Shown here piece after piece: positions 9,231-18,998 of a DNA stretch of 34,270 bases. The notes under the pieces were generated by a model. It was not told the DNA's origin, made no database searches, and was given only the letters and a program-made list of their open reading frames with translations. Origin of the DNA: an uncultured SAR324 cluster bacterium (GTDB lineage Bacteria > SAR324 > NAC60-12); assembly GCA_902564345.1 (NCBI GenBank), contig CACFAY010000015.1, forward strand, positions 1-34,270. The letters run 5' to 3'. Both the position numbers and the translations under genes were made by a program. The stretch's first letter is position 1. Every line of letters starts with the position of its first letter.

Positions 9231-9786
9231 TGTATTTAGTGAGGCAATAATAATAAAACGATGCCATTATCCACTATACAAAAATAACGGCAAGTTTTTG
9301 GTAATGTATAGTTTTTTTGAGGTAAGTCCTTAATTTTCATAACTTCCTTTAAAACAAAGCAAAATAAATTTTGTAAATTTTTAAGAAATTTTCATTTAAC
9401 GGATACCAATCTTGATTAAAGCAGTACTTGAATAAAATTAATAACTTTTTTTAGCTATAGACTAATGATTTTTTGTGTAAATTAAATTTTTTTGGTTTGC
9501 CTTCGTCTTGAATCAAAAAAGTTAATTGACGATCTGAATTTTTTAAAAAATTATTAGAAACCATATAGATGGTGATTTTTTGAATTCATCTTATGATACT
9601 AAAATAGAAAAACCCTTTAACTAAAAAAAGAGTTTAAAACTTCAATTTGCAAACTTTAACCAAGTTATACTCATATTAAAAAATATTAACTAGAAAAAAT
9701 TTGAATAGTAGTTTTTTTTAATGTTAAATTTCATGGTAGACTTTAAGGAAAAAATAACTTCTTAAAATTCTGTACTATTTCTATAA

Positions 9787-10353
9787 ATGAGCAATCAACT
9801 TTCAGCGAACTTAAAACTTAAATTACTCCATGTTGCTAGGAAATCACTAGAAAATTTTCTAGAAAATGAGGAATATATTAAATTTCACACTATGATCCCT
9901 GAATTACTTGAAAAGCGAGCTGTTTTCATTACACTAAAAAAAAGGAGCACTGGAAATCTTCGTGGATGTATTGGTCAGTCAAATCCTCGTTATCCTTTAA
10001 TTGAAGCAGTTGCAAAAACAGCAATATCATCAGCCGTGGATGATACTCGGTTTCCTACACTAAAAATAAGTGAATTACCTGATGTGCTGATTGAAATAAA
10101 TTTACTTTCACCTCTGGCACCATCAAAAGCTGAAGATGTAGAAATTGGTAAACACGGTATAATGATCAAAAAAGGTTCAAAGGGAGCACTTTTTTTACCG
10201 GAAGTTGCAGTTTCAAATGACTGGGACATTCATACCTTTTTTGGTGAACTATGTCGCAAGGCAGATCTACCTCAAGGAAGCTGTCTGGACTGTGAGGCAG
10301 AACTATACGTTTTTGAGTCTGAAGCATGGGATGAAGATGAATTACCAAACTGA
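9787..10353 (+). CDS. AMMECR1-domain protein (AmmeMemoRadiSam system protein A-like)
   Basis: 'VFITLKKRSTGNLRGCIGQSNPRYPLIEAVAKTAISSAVDDTRFPTLKISELPDVLIEINLLSPL' matches the AMMECR1 core (LRGCIG motif). Confidence 0.92.
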   Translation: MSNQLSANLKLKLLHVARKSLENFLENEEYIKFHTMIPELLEKRAVFITLKKRSTGNLRGCIGQSNPRYPLIEAVAKTAISSAVDDTRFPTLKISELPDVLIEINLLSPLAPSKAEDVEIGKHGIMIKKGSKGALFLPEVAVSNDWDIHTFFGELCRKADLPQGSCLDCEAELYVFESEAWDEDELPN

Positions 10354-11500
10354 TTTTATCTTCCATTATCTTAGACCTCTTTTTTTCTCTTGTGATGCTG
10401 AATTATCACATGAAAGGATGCTATCTTGGGTTGAGATTGTTTCAAAATTTCCTGGTGTAATCCCTTTTTTGAGATGGAAATTCCAGGAAGAATCTCAAGA
10501 ATTACGTACAAATCTTTTTGGAAAAATAATTAATAATCCAGTAGGTCTTGCAGCAGGGTTTGACAAAGACGGTCGTATATATCCTTCCTTATTCGCCCTA
10601 GGTTTCGGTTTTATTGAAATAGGCACAGTAACTCCGCTTCCTCAATCAGGTAATCCCAAACCGCGCATTTTCCGTCTTACCAAGGACAAGGCTCTAGTAA
10701 ACCGCTTAGGATTTAACAGCCAAGGCATCAAAGAAATGGTGGAAAAGATTGATGATAATAAAAAAATAAATTATCTCAAAAAGACAAAAAAATTCAATTA
10801 TTTCTTAGAAAAACATAAAAATGTTTCATTTGGCATGCTTGGTATTAACATTGGAAAAAATAAAGATACCCCTCTGGAAAAATCCTGGAAAGACTATGTC
10901 TCCGCACTTAATGATCTATATCCATTTGCAGATTATTTTACTATCAATATCAGCTCTCCAAATACAGATGGTCTACAAAAACTTCAGGGGGGGCAAATGC
11001 TTTATGAATTGCTAGAGTCTGTGTGTTTAATAAGGGAAAAACTTGAACAAAAGAACAACAATAAAACTCCTCTGCTTTTAAAACTCTCACCTGACCTAGA
11101 TGATAATCAGTTGCAAAACTTTACTAGTGTTATAAAAGGGTTTCCAATAGAGGGCGTAATTGCCACAAACACTACATTAGATAGACAAAATTTAAAAAGT
11201 GGAGAGAAAATTGAGCAGGGTGGACTGAGTGGTAAACCTCTCTTGGATAATAGCACCGAAGTGGTCAAGTTTCTATTTCAGGAATTGGGGAATAAAGTAA
11301 CTATAATTGGTACCGGTGGAGTTTTTAGCGGTGCGGATGCTTATAAAAAAATCAGGGCTGGTGCCACTGCAGTACAGATTTATACTGCACTAATTTATGA
11401 AGGCCCTGGACTGGTTAGAAGAATTAAAAAGGAACTTACAGAATTACTTAGAAGGGACGGGATTACCTGTGTGAAAGATGTGGTTGGAATTGACAGTTGA
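10331..11500 (+). CDS. pyrD: Dihydroorotate dehydrogenase (quinone, class 2)
   Basis: 'NNPVGLAAGFDKDGR', 'FGFIEIGTVTPLPQSGNPKPRIFRL', 'ALVNRLGFNSQG', 'TINISSPNTDGLQKLQ', 'VIATNTT', 'GGLSGKPL', 'IGTGGVFSGADAYKKIRAGATAVQIYTALIYEGPGLVRRI'. The listed ORF start (10205) is too far upstream; ATG at 10331 or 10337 fits the class 2 N-terminus (FHYLRPLFFSCDAELSHERML). Confidence 0.95.
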   Translation: MKMNYQTDFIFHYLRPLFFSCDAELSHERMLSWVEIVSKFPGVIPFLRWKFQEESQELRTNLFGKIINNPVGLAAGFDKDGRIYPSLFALGFGFIEIGTVTPLPQSGNPKPRIFRLTKDKALVNRLGFNSQGIKEMVEKIDDNKKINYLKKTKKFNYFLEKHKNVSFGMLGINIGKNKDTPLEKSWKDYVSALNDLYPFADYFTINISSPNTDGLQKLQGGQMLYELLESVCLIREKLEQKNNNKTPLLLKLSPDLDDNQLQNFTSVIKGFPIEGVIATNTTLDRQNLKSGEKIEQGGLSGKPLLDNSTEVVKFLFQELGNKVTIIGTGGVFSGADAYKKIRAGATAVQIYTALIYEGPGLVRRIKKELTELLRRDGITCVKDVVGIDS

Positions 11501-11505
11501 TAGAC

Positions 11506-12897
11506 TTACTTCCTCTTTTTTTCCTGAATTATTTCCAGTATTCTTTCGATTGATGTAACTTTAATTCTTGGTCTATCTTGAGAATTACCATTATTTATTT
11601 CGTATTCATCAAGCAGTTTCCAGTCTTCAAAAGATACAAAATCCACATTCCGTTCTTTCAACAGAGATTCGAAAACAGAATTATCATTTTGTTCCATAGG
11701 TTTTAATTTTTCCTGAATAATAGTTTTTAACATACGATTAACAGTTTCTACCGCATCCTGCTTATTTGTACCAATAACTCCTGTCGGCCCACGCTTAATC
11801 CAACCAGTTACATATTCTCGAGTCCGAAGCAATTTATCCTTACGCTTATCTATTATTTGTCCGCATTCATTAGGAATAGTTCCAGAATTCTGGTCAAAAG
11901 GGATTTCAGGCAGTGGATTCCCATGATATCCAATTGAGCGAAAAATCAAATCAGCATTTTCTTCCATGAAGTCCCCAGTTGCCTTAGGATAAATTGTTCC
12001 ATCATCTCGTTTGACAAGCACATTTCTTACCATCCTAATTTTTTCTACACACTTACTGCCTAATATTTCAATCGGAGATGACAAAAAAAGGAAATGGACT
12101 CGTTTCTTTTTTTTATATTTATTATTTTTTGAAATCTCCTTTAGAATTTCATAATTTTTTTTTGTGTCTTTGCTTGCAGTAGTTTCAATAAAACGCTGAC
12201 TTTCACCGTCAAGCTGAAGTGTGCCTCCCTCTACCATCACATCCGCATTTTTAAGTTCAAGGAATTCCCTAACCTCAACTGGTGTAAAAGCCGCCTGAAG
12301 TGGCCCCCTTCTTCCAACAAGCCAAATATTCTCAATCTTGCTTTCATAAAATTTCTCTAGAGCATAGTCTGCAATATCTGTTTTAGATAGTTCGTCAGGA
12401 GTCTTTGCCAGAATACGCGCCACATCAAGTGCCACATTTCCCATACCAATTACAAATACATTTTTTGCAGAAAGGTTAAACTTATGCTCACTAAAATCAG
12501 GATGACCATTGTACCAAGCCACAAACTCAGTTGCAGAATGGCTGCCTGGCAATTCCTCCCCAGGTATCTTAAGAGAACGATCAGATGGACTTCCAACTGC
12601 ATAGATAACTAAGTCATAAAATTCAAGTATATCTGACCTGAAAATATCTTTTCCAAATTCAACATTTCCAAAAAATCTAAAGTCCTTGTTTTCAGCAATA
12701 CGGTTATAAATTTTTGCCACGGATTTGATTTTCTGGTGATCCGGCGCAACTCCCCCTCTTACAAGCCCATAGGGGGTTGGGAGCCGGTCAAACATATCCA
12801 CTTTAAAGGACCATGATTGCTGACGAAAAAGCTCCCCGGTAGCGTAAAATCCTGCCGGCCCGGAACCAATTACCGCAATTTTCCAGAAAGCGCTCAT
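11506..12897 (-). CDS. FAD-dependent ferredoxin-NADP+ reductase, FprA/adrenodoxin-reductase type
   Basis: 'IAVIGSGPAGFYATGEL', 'FDRLPTPYGLVRGGVAPDHQKIKSV', 'VIYAVGSPSDRSLKIPGEELPG', 'VFVIGMGNVALDVARIL', 'GRRGPLQAAFTPVEVREF', 'GWIKRGPTGVIGTNKQDA'. Confidence 0.93.
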   Translation of the reverse strand: MSAFWKIAVIGSGPAGFYATGELFRQQSWSFKVDMFDRLPTPYGLVRGGVAPDHQKIKSVAKIYNRIAENKDFRFFGNVEFGKDIFRSDILEFYDLVIYAVGSPSDRSLKIPGEELPGSHSATEFVAWYNGHPDFSEHKFNLSAKNVFVIGMGNVALDVARILAKTPDELSKTDIADYALEKFYESKIENIWLVGRRGPLQAAFTPVEVREFLELKNADVMVEGGTLQLDGESQRFIETTASKDTKKNYEILKEISKNNKYKKKKRVHFLFLSSPIEILGSKCVEKIRMVRNVLVKRDDGTIYPKATGDFMEENADLIFRSIGYHGNPLPEIPFDQNSGTIPNECGQIIDKRKDKLLRTREYVTGWIKRGPTGVIGTNKQDAVETVNRMLKTIIQEKLKPMEQNDNSVFESLLKERNVDFVSFEDWKLLDEYEINNGNSQDRPRIKVTSIERILEIIQEKKRK

Positions 12898-12947
12898 TTT
12901 TTAGCAAATGCTACTGAGTTAGATGGTAAAAATTTTTTTAGGTTAAC

Positions 12948-13910
12948 TCATTTTAATGCAGTTAATGACTTTTGTAAAATTTGTTCACCACCATTTTTTA
13001 GAAGCCATTCTGCTGATTCTTTTCCTAGACTTATCGCATTCTGCGGTAGGGCTCTTGCTTCATAAAATACCATTGATTTACCTTCATGGTCACAAAGCGC
13101 AGACTTTAAACTCAATTCCTTCACTTTGTTAATACAATAGCCTGCTAATGGAATTTGGCAATTTCCCTCTAGTTCCAGAAGCAAAGATCTTTCTGCACCC
13201 AAACAGCCATTAGTAACCGGATCATTAATATGCTTTAGAAAACTAAGAGTATGATAATCACCTTTCCTAGTTTCAATTCCAATTGCCCCTTGCCCAATTG
13301 CTGGAAGCATCCATTTCATTGGAATAATTTCAGTGATACGATTTTCTAGATTTATTCGCTTCAGTCCAGATACAGCTAAGATTATGGCATCAACTTCTCC
13401 TCCATCAAGTTTACTCAGCCGAGTAGTCACATTCCCACGAAGACTGCGAACGTTTATATCAGGTCGATGATATTTTATGAACGCAGTCCTACGTAATGAA
13501 CTTGTACCTACAGTTGCTCCTTTAGGGAAGTTATCAATACTTCCGTATTTTGGGCAAATCCAAGCATCCCGAGGATCATCTCTTTTAGCAATAACAGATA
13601 TCTCTAATCCTTCTGGTAAAATACAGGTCACATCTTTCATACTATGTACTGCTAAGTCAGCCTTCCCCTGAAGCAAGGCAGTTTCAAGTTCTTTGACAAA
13701 AAGCCCTTTTCCTCCAATTTTTGCCAAAGGCTGAAGTTGATTAATGTCACCGGCCGTTTTTATGGGCAATAATTCAACTGTAATTTCAGAATACTTTTCA
13801 AGAATTTTTTTCCTTACCCATTTTGCCTGCCAAAGCGCAAGTTTACTCTCTCTAGTTGCAATTGTTAAGGTAGGATTTTTTTTGCCGCTTATGGATAAAG
13901 CGTTGGGCAT
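12948..13910 (-). CDS. hemC: Hydroxymethylbilane synthase (porphobilinogen deaminase)
   Basis: 'IATRESKLALWQA', 'KIGGKGLFVKELETALLQGKADLAVHSMKDV', 'GTSSLRRTAFI', 'LRGNVTTRLSKL', 'GQGAIGIETR', 'EGNCQIPLAGY'. Confidence 0.97.
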   Translation of the reverse strand: MPNALSISGKKNPTLTIATRESKLALWQAKWVRKKILEKYSEITVELLPIKTAGDINQLQPLAKIGGKGLFVKELETALLQGKADLAVHSMKDVTCILPEGLEISVIAKRDDPRDAWICPKYGSIDNFPKGATVGTSSLRRTAFIKYHRPDINVRSLRGNVTTRLSKLDGGEVDAIILAVSGLKRINLENRITEIIPMKWMLPAIGQGAIGIETRKGDYHTLSFLKHINDPVTNGCLGAERSLLLELEGNCQIPLAGYCINKVKELSLKSALCDHEGKSMVFYEARALPQNAISLGKESAEWLLKNGGEQILQKSLTALK

Positions 13911-13913
13911 GCG

Positions 13914-15221
13914 TTATGATTTTATGATTTTAAGCCTAGGCTTTTGTTGAACGGTCTTTTCTAAAGGAGAAGAACTTAAATCAAATAATTTTGTAATTGA
14001 TTCTATATGGAGGTGAAAGTCCTCTTCCTGTGCTAACATTTTTAGGTTTCTCGTAGGCTCATGCAAAAGTTTATTTACTAACCTGTGAACAAATTGCTCA
14101 ATTTCTTTACGCTCATAATCGGGCAATTTATTAATTCGTTTAAAAACTTTTTCAAGTTCAACTTCAGCAGTGGAATGGAATGTCTTTCGCAAGCTTCTAA
14201 TTGTTGGGACCGCGGAAAGCGATCTGAACCATATTTCTAATTTGGATAATTCATCTTCAATTATTTCTTCAGCCTTTATGGATTGTTTTTTTCGTTCCTC
14301 CTGATTTTGTAAAACAATTGATTGTAAATCATCAATGTCGTAGCAGAAAGTTCCATGCAGATTATTTATTTCAGGATCAATATCTCTTGGAACAGCAATA
14401 TCAATAAAAAACATAGGATTACCCTTGCGGGAAAGCAAACACTTTTTTACTAGTTCTTTTGTAATGATATAGTTTCGTGCTCCTGTTGAACTTATTACAA
14501 TATCTGCCTGATGGAGGTGACGGTTAAGATGTTCAAAAGGCACTGCAAGTCCCTGATATTTTTCTGCTAGCTCTGCTGCACTAGCAAAAGTCCTATTGGT
14601 TAAAAATAACTGTGAAATACCGTTCCTCATTAGGTGCTGAACAGCCAGTTCAGCCATTTCTCCTGCTCCAATCACAATTACACTTTGTTTGGATAAATCT
14701 TCGAAAATATGCCTTGCCAATTCTACTGCTGCGTAACTTACAGAAACTGCGTTACTAGCTATAGTTGTTTCTGTACGAACCCTTTTTGCAGTGGAAAATG
14801 CCTTCGTGAAAAGCGGGTGGAGGAATTTGCCTATGAGTTCTACGTCACTGAAAGAATGAAATGTTTCTTTCAGCTGTCCTAAAATCTGTGGTTCTCCAAG
14901 TACCATTGAATCTAAACTAGAAGCAACCCTGAACAAATGCCTTGAAGCTTCGAGGTTTTGTAAAATATAAATACTTTCAAGAAGATCAGGAATATTCCAA
15001 TATCTTTGCAGCATTTCAATTATTGGATCTAGCTGCTGCTCAGCATTGGCAAAGAAAAATTCTGTCCTATTACAGGTACTTAGTATTAAAATTCCACCTA
15101 GCTTAAAGTTTTCTTTCAGCCTGCCCGCCAGCTCAATTTGCTGATCTTGGGTCAAGGTTAGTCTCTCTCGAACTTCAATTGGAGTTTTTTTATAATTCCA
15201 ACCAATTAAGGTAAAATGCAT
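13914..15221 (-). CDS. hemA: Glutamyl-tRNA reductase
   Basis: 'GWNYKKTPIEVRERL', 'ILSTCNRTEFF', 'SLDSMVLGEPQILGQLKE', 'VIGAGEMAELAVQHL', 'DIAVPRDIDPEINNL'; adjacent to hemC. Confidence 0.97.
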   Translation of the reverse strand: MHFTLIGWNYKKTPIEVRERLTLTQDQQIELAGRLKENFKLGGILILSTCNRTEFFFANAEQQLDPIIEMLQRYWNIPDLLESIYILQNLEASRHLFRVASSLDSMVLGEPQILGQLKETFHSFSDVELIGKFLHPLFTKAFSTAKRVRTETTIASNAVSVSYAAVELARHIFEDLSKQSVIVIGAGEMAELAVQHLMRNGISQLFLTNRTFASAAELAEKYQGLAVPFEHLNRHLHQADIVISSTGARNYIITKELVKKCLLSRKGNPMFFIDIAVPRDIDPEINNLHGTFCYDIDDLQSIVLQNQEERKKQSIKAEEIIEDELSKLEIWFRSLSAVPTIRSLRKTFHSTAEVELEKVFKRINKLPDYERKEIEQFVHRLVNKLLHEPTRNLKMLAQEEDFHLHIESITKLFDLSSSPLEKTVQQKPRLKIIKS

Positions 15222-15334
15222 AATTAATCAAAATAATCTTTACTATTTATATAGTAATCAAAAAATATTCTTTAAAAAAATTCAGAACGTAACAATGGTA
15301 AATTGCTTTTTTTACTGAATCGACGCATCATAAC

Positions 15335-15922
15335 TTGACTGCTAAAATAACTCAAGACAGGAATTTGATGGTTGATTTTTTTTCAAAATGGCTTACAGCC
15401 AATCACTTGACCACTCTCCGCATGGCATTGGTCCCATTTATTTATACGGGAATAGTTATCGGGGAAGACGATCAATGGATTCTCTTAGGAACATGGTTAG
15501 TTTTTTTTATTGCCTGTATGACTGACTATTGGGATGGCGTGATTGCAAGACATCAGGGAAAAGCGACTAAGATAGGGAAACTGCTAGATCCTGTAGCAGA
15601 CAAAATATTAATTTGTTCTTTACTGATTCTACTGGTTGCAATGGAAAGAGCCCCTGCTTATTTGACAGTAATCATAATAGCTAGAGAATTGGTAATTAAC
15701 GGATTAAGGTCAATTGCATCTGCAGAAGGAGTAGTAATTGAAGCTAGCAGTGGAGGAAAAAGTAAAACAATAATCCAGATGTTCGCAGTTGGGTTTCTAA
15801 TCATTCATTACAAAACAATCGGACTACCTTGTCATGAAATAGGGATTGTGATGCTTTGGATTGCGACCGGGATATCTCTATGGAGCGGTTATAAATATAT
15901 TATTTCTTATTTGCATAATTAA
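15335..15922 (+). CDS. pgsA: CDP-diacylglycerol--glycerol-3-phosphate 3-phosphatidyltransferase
   Basis: CDP-alcohol phosphatidyltransferase motif 'DYWDGVIARHQGKATKIGKLLDPVADKI' (DGxxARxxxxxxxxGxxxDxxxD), N-terminal 'NHLTTLRMALVP'. Start could be TTG 15335 or ATG 15368. Confidence 0.92.
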   Translation: MTAKITQDRNLMVDFFSKWLTANHLTTLRMALVPFIYTGIVIGEDDQWILLGTWLVFFIACMTDYWDGVIARHQGKATKIGKLLDPVADKILICSLLILLVAMERAPAYLTVIIIARELVINGLRSIASAEGVVIEASSGGKSKTIIQMFAVGFLIIHYKTIGLPCHEIGIVMLWIATGISLWSGYKYIISYLHN

Positions 15923-16047
15923 CAAAATATTTAATTGACCGATAGTCATCTAACATTCGCTTGTAACGCATCTCTCGTCTGGACAATACCTTTCCAACTG
16001 GTAAAATGGTATTTCGCAAAATTAGTGAACTTTAAGAAATTTATTTT

Positions 16048-16569
16048 ATGACAACAATTCTAAGCGTACGCAAAGGTAATTCGGTTGTAATGGCAGGAGA
16101 CGGACAGGTATCTATGCATAATACTGTAATGAAGCCGTCTGCCCGAAAATTGCGTAACACATTTGACGGCAAGGTTATAGCAGGTTTTGCCGGATCCACA
16201 GCAGATGCTTTTACACTTTTTGAAAAATTTGATGAAAAACTCGAGCAATACAATGGTAAATTGCTGCGCTCAGCAGTTGAACTTGCAAAAGAATGGCGAA
16301 CTGACAAAATGCTGCGAAATCTTGAAGCATTACTCGCTGTTTCAAGTTCAGAAGCCTCTCTTATAATTTCTGGGAACGGAGATGTGATTGAACCAGATGA
16401 CGGACTTATTGGAATTGGTTCTGGTGGAATGTATGCTCTAGCTGCAGCCAGAGCTTTAATTGATACTAAACTAAGTCCAAAGGAAATTGCAGAAAAATCA
16501 ATGAAAATAGCTGCTGATATTTGTATCTATACCAATGACAAAATAACCTTTGAAGAATTGAAATTCTAA
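16048..16569 (+). CDS. hslV: ATP-dependent protease proteolytic subunit HslV (ClpQ)
   Basis: Begins '[29 protein letters not shown]' with the N-terminal catalytic Thr after Met; followed by hslU. Confidence 0.97.
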   Translation: MTTILSVRKGNSVVMAGDGQVSMHNTVMKPSARKLRNTFDGKVIAGFAGSTADAFTLFEKFDEKLEQYNGKLLRSAVELAKEWRTDKMLRNLEALLAVSSSEASLIISGNGDVIEPDDGLIGIGSGGMYALAAARALIDTKLSPKEIAEKSMKIAADICIYTNDKITFEELKF

Positions 16570-16573
16570 AATC

Positions 16574-17929
16574 ATGATAACACCAACCGAAAATAATATG
16601 ACACCGCAGGAGACAGTTGATGCACTTGATAGATATATCATTGGTCAAACTGATGCAAAGAAAGCTGTTGCAATTGCTTTACGCAATCGCTGGAGAAGAC
16701 TGCAACTAGGGGAAGACTTAAAAGATGAAATTTTGCCAAAAAATATAATAATGATTGGTGCAACTGGTATAGGTAAAACTGAAATTGCTAGGCGTATTTC
16801 CAGACTTGTAAATGCTCCATTTATAAAAGTAGAAGCATCAAAATTTACTGAAGTTGGTTACGTGGGACGAGATGTTGAATCAATGATTCGAGATTTAACG
16901 GATAACTCTGTTAACATGGTTCGACAGGAACAAATGGAACGTAAACAGGAGGCTGCAAGAGAGATGGTCGAAGAGAGGCTCCTTAATCTATTACTTCCTC
17001 CTGTAGGAGACAAAGAAGACAATTCTGAGGCGGGGAGGACACCAAATCCTACAAGAGAAAAATTCCGTAAAAAACTTCGTTCCGGTGAATTAGATCAAAG
17101 AATTGTTGAACTAGATGTTACTGAGAAACCTTCTGGTGCAGTCATGGAATTCATGCCTATTTCTATGAATGACAATATGGATTTAAACATTCGTGATATG
17201 CTTACTAACATGATGCCAAAGCAATCTAAGCGTCGCCGTGTTAGCATTGAAGACGCACGTAATATCTTACAAAAGGAGGAAGTAGGAAAGCTTATAGATA
17301 TGGAGGAAGTTTCTAGGGAAGCTGTAAAGCGAGTTGAACAAAGCGGAATTATATTTTTGGATGAGGTTGATAAGATTGCATCACGTCGAAGCCATTCTCA
17401 AGGTCCCGATGTTTCTAGGGAAGGAGTGCAGCGTGATCTGTTACCAATTGTAGAAGGGTCCACAGTAAACACAAAATATGGACCGGTTCAAACTGACCAT
17501 ATTTTATTTATTGCCGCAGGTGCTTTCCATTTAACAAAACCGTCTGATATGATACCAGAACTGCAGGGACGGTTTCCTATAAGAGTCGAACTACTTTCGC
17601 TTAACAAAAAAGATTTCGTTCGTATCCTTACTGAACCAAAAAATGCGCTGATAGTTCAATATACTGCCCTTATGAAAACTGAAGGAGTAAAACTAGAATT
17701 TACTAAAGACGCAATTGATAAAATAGCTGAAATTGCTTGTCAAATAAATGAGGATTCTGAAAATATTGGTGCCCGAAGACTTCACACAGTTATGGAGCAA
17801 TTGCTAGAAGAAGTAAGTTTTACCGCTCCTGATTTGATGGATCAAAAAATTTCAGTTACTCCAAAATATATTCAAAGCCGACTCTCAAACTTGTTAAAAA
17901 ATCAGGATTTGAGCAGATACATATTGTAG
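16574..17929 (+). CDS. hslU: ATP-dependent protease ATPase subunit HslU (ClpY)
   Basis: '[33 protein letters not shown]', Walker A '[13 protein letters not shown]', '[19 protein letters not shown]', Walker B '[11 protein letters not shown]', C-terminal 'LSRYIL'. Confidence 0.97.
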   Translation: MITPTENNMTPQETVDALDRYIIGQTDAKKAVAIALRNRWRRLQLGEDLKDEILPKNIIMIGATGIGKTEIARRISRLVNAPFIKVEASKFTEVGYVGRDVESMIRDLTDNSVNMVRQEQMERKQEAAREMVEERLLNLLLPPVGDKEDNSEAGRTPNPTREKFRKKLRSGELDQRIVELDVTEKPSGAVMEFMPISMNDNMDLNIRDMLTNMMPKQSKRRRVSIEDARNILQKEEVGKLIDMEEVSREAVKRVEQSGIIFLDEVDKIASRRSHSQGPDVSREGVQRDLLPIVEGSTVNTKYGPVQTDHILFIAAGAFHLTKPSDMIPELQGRFPIRVELLSLNKKDFVRILTEPKNALIVQYTALMKTEGVKLEFTKDAIDKIAEIACQINEDSENIGARRLHTVMEQLLEEVSFTAPDLMDQKISVTPKYIQSRLSNLLKNQDLSRYIL

Positions 17930-18049
17930 TCTTAAATCTGCATAATTTAATTCATATTATAATTTGACTATATTAATTTGAAATATTTTGAAGAAAATTT
18001 TAGTAAATCTTCAATCAGTTGATATAGTAACACTTCACTAGATATTAAT

Positions 18050-18961
18050 TTGGATTATTCATATTTACTGATTCAAATTGCAAATCAGTTGTATTTTCTG
18101 AATCAGAAAGGAATAAAATACCTTAATATTAAAGCACTACCTGGCTTAGAGTTAAAAAGTGTAATCAATGGTTTAGAAGAAATAATCTCTAAAGAAAATG
18201 TAATTTCTAGAGAACCACACGAAAATATAACAACTAAAAAACTTCAAAAGTATAAAGAAAATATAGAAGAGCTTCCTGAAATAGATTTGATTACTGAAAA
18301 ATCAGTTAAGGTTGATAAAAATAGTATTCATAATTTAGAACAAAAAAACATAAACAATAATTTTGATCAAACAACAAATCTGGAGGATTCTCAAAAAAAA
18401 TCCGCGTCACTTTCTAAAATTCTTGAAAAGTATAAATCCTGCCAAAATTGTGCTTTAGGACAAACCAGAAAGAAACTAGTTTTTGGCAGTGGTCTTTCAA
18501 ATCCTCCAGTAATTTTCATTGGCGAAGGACCCGGTGCAGATGAGGATGTTCAGGGCGAACCTTTTGTGGGACGGGCTGGGAAGTTACTTACAAAAATGAT
18601 AAGCGCTATAGGGATAGAACGTGATGATGTATATATCACAAATATTGTAAAATGTCGTCCTCCTGGTAACAGAAATCCCACTCCAGCAGAAATTTCCTGC
18701 TGCCTGCCAATTATCAAACAGCAAATAGAAATTTTGAATCCAAAATTAATTGTAACTCTAGGTAACATCCCAACAAAAACATTCATTCCTGATGCACCCG
18801 GCATTACCAAAGCACGCGGAAAGATGAAACAGTATGAAAAATGGAAAATAATTCCAACATTTCACCCTTCTTATCTCTTGCGTAATCGTACAGCAATGCC
18901 TCTAGCATGGGATGATTTTAAAATGATTATGGAATTCACTTTTAAAATTACGCAGAGTTGA
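18050..18961 (+). CDS. Uracil-DNA glycosylase family 4 (4Fe-4S UDG) with N-terminal extension
   Basis: 'CQNCALGQTRKKLVFGSG', 'VIFIGEGPGADEDVQGEPFVGRAGKLL', 'YITNIVKCRPPGNRNPTPAEISCCLP', 'FHPSYLLRN'; TTG start; about 120-residue lysine/asparagine-rich N-terminal extension. Confidence 0.92.
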   Translation: MDYSYLLIQIANQLYFLNQKGIKYLNIKALPGLELKSVINGLEEIISKENVISREPHENITTKKLQKYKENIEELPEIDLITEKSVKVDKNSIHNLEQKNINNNFDQTTNLEDSQKKSASLSKILEKYKSCQNCALGQTRKKLVFGSGLSNPPVIFIGEGPGADEDVQGEPFVGRAGKLLTKMISAIGIERDDVYITNIVKCRPPGNRNPTPAEISCCLPIIKQQIEILNPKLIVTLGNIPTKTFIPDAPGITKARGKMKQYEKWKIIPTFHPSYLLRNRTAMPLAWDDFKMIMEFTFKITQS

Positions 18962-18998
18962 ATGAAAAAAAATTTAAATGAGAAATTAATTAAAAGAT

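Noticed and set aside
9612-9636. Possible rho-independent terminator in the divergent intergenic region (AAACCCTTT...AAAGAGTTT)
   Set aside because: AT-rich, contains a mismatch on the plus strand, and no transcript is expected to end there between two divergent genes.
10205-10330. Extended N-terminus of the pyrD ORF (MQFQMTGTFIPFLVNYVARQ...)
   Set aside because: Lies entirely within the AMMECR1 coding sequence in another frame and does not resemble a DHODH N-terminus; start near 10331/10337 is far more plausible.
15970-16020. Inverted repeat AATACC...GGTATT between pgsA and hslV
   Set aside because: Only 6 bp with a 17-nt loop and no U-tract; not distinguishable from chance.
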